A DNA stretch of 5,997 nucleotides from Herpetosiphonaceae bacterium (GTDB lineage Bacteria; Chloroflexota; Chloroflexia; Chloroflexales; Kallotenuaceae). Numbering within the stretch: position 1 is the first letter of the stretch; every line of letters begins with the position of its first letter. Both the position numbers and the translations under genes were made by a program. The stretch spans positions 1 through 5,997 of the forward strand of contig JASKZZ010000529.1 of NCBI GenBank assembly GCA_030147335.1, written 5' to 3'. The notes under the pieces were generated by a model that was not told where the DNA came from, searched no databases, and worked only from the letters and a program-made list of their open reading frames with translations. Shown piece by piece: positions 5,950-5,997 of the stretch.

Positions 5950-5997
5950 CGTTATAGGTTCGTATTCAGGAGTTCTTTAGATCGGGGGCCACGGCAT

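Overview
The window is ordinary bacterial chromosome with one housekeeping block, all on the + strand. It holds a murT-type gene (lipid II amidation), a small four-helix membrane protein gene, a possible 54-residue cysteine-rich protein, dnaG (primase) and rpoD (primary sigma factor), followed by a strong hairpin terminator. No mobile element, CRISPR array, tRNA or rRNA was seen. A MurT-type ligase together with a dnaG-rpoD pair, moderate GC (a little over 50% by eye) and the unusual sigma-factor architecture fit Chloroflexota, perhaps a Herpetosiphon- or Chloroflexus-like lineage. That assignment is an inference, not something proved by the sequence.

Layout. Bases 1-24 are a leader with a good Shine-Dalgarno for murT (25-1437). 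Bases 1438-1579 hold no gene but carry a short palindrome and a good extended -10 promoter. The -10 lies so close to the ATG at 1580 that the membrane protein (1580-2002) may be made from a leaderless mRNA. A second extended -10 with the same GTGGTACA core lies in the 3' end of that gene. It could drive the cysteine-rich ORF (2037-2201) and dnaG (2208-4145). An 81-base gap precedes rpoD (4227-5891), and a perfect 14-bp inverted repeat closes the cluster.

How the genes relate. dnaG and rpoD next to each other recall the rpsU-dnaG-rpoD macromolecular synthesis operon of other bacteria, here without rpsU; instead a cysteine-rich ORF sits directly before dnaG. MurT needs the glutaminase GatD, which is not encoded downstream in this window.

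The most interesting signal is inside RpoD. Its region 3 is present as two diverged tandem copies, each carrying the same roughly 35-residue internal expansion, and region 4.1 has a further insertion of about 23 residues. The DNA-contacting motifs are intact, including the region 3.0 residues that read extended -10 elements. This agrees with the extended -10 promoters found in the same window.
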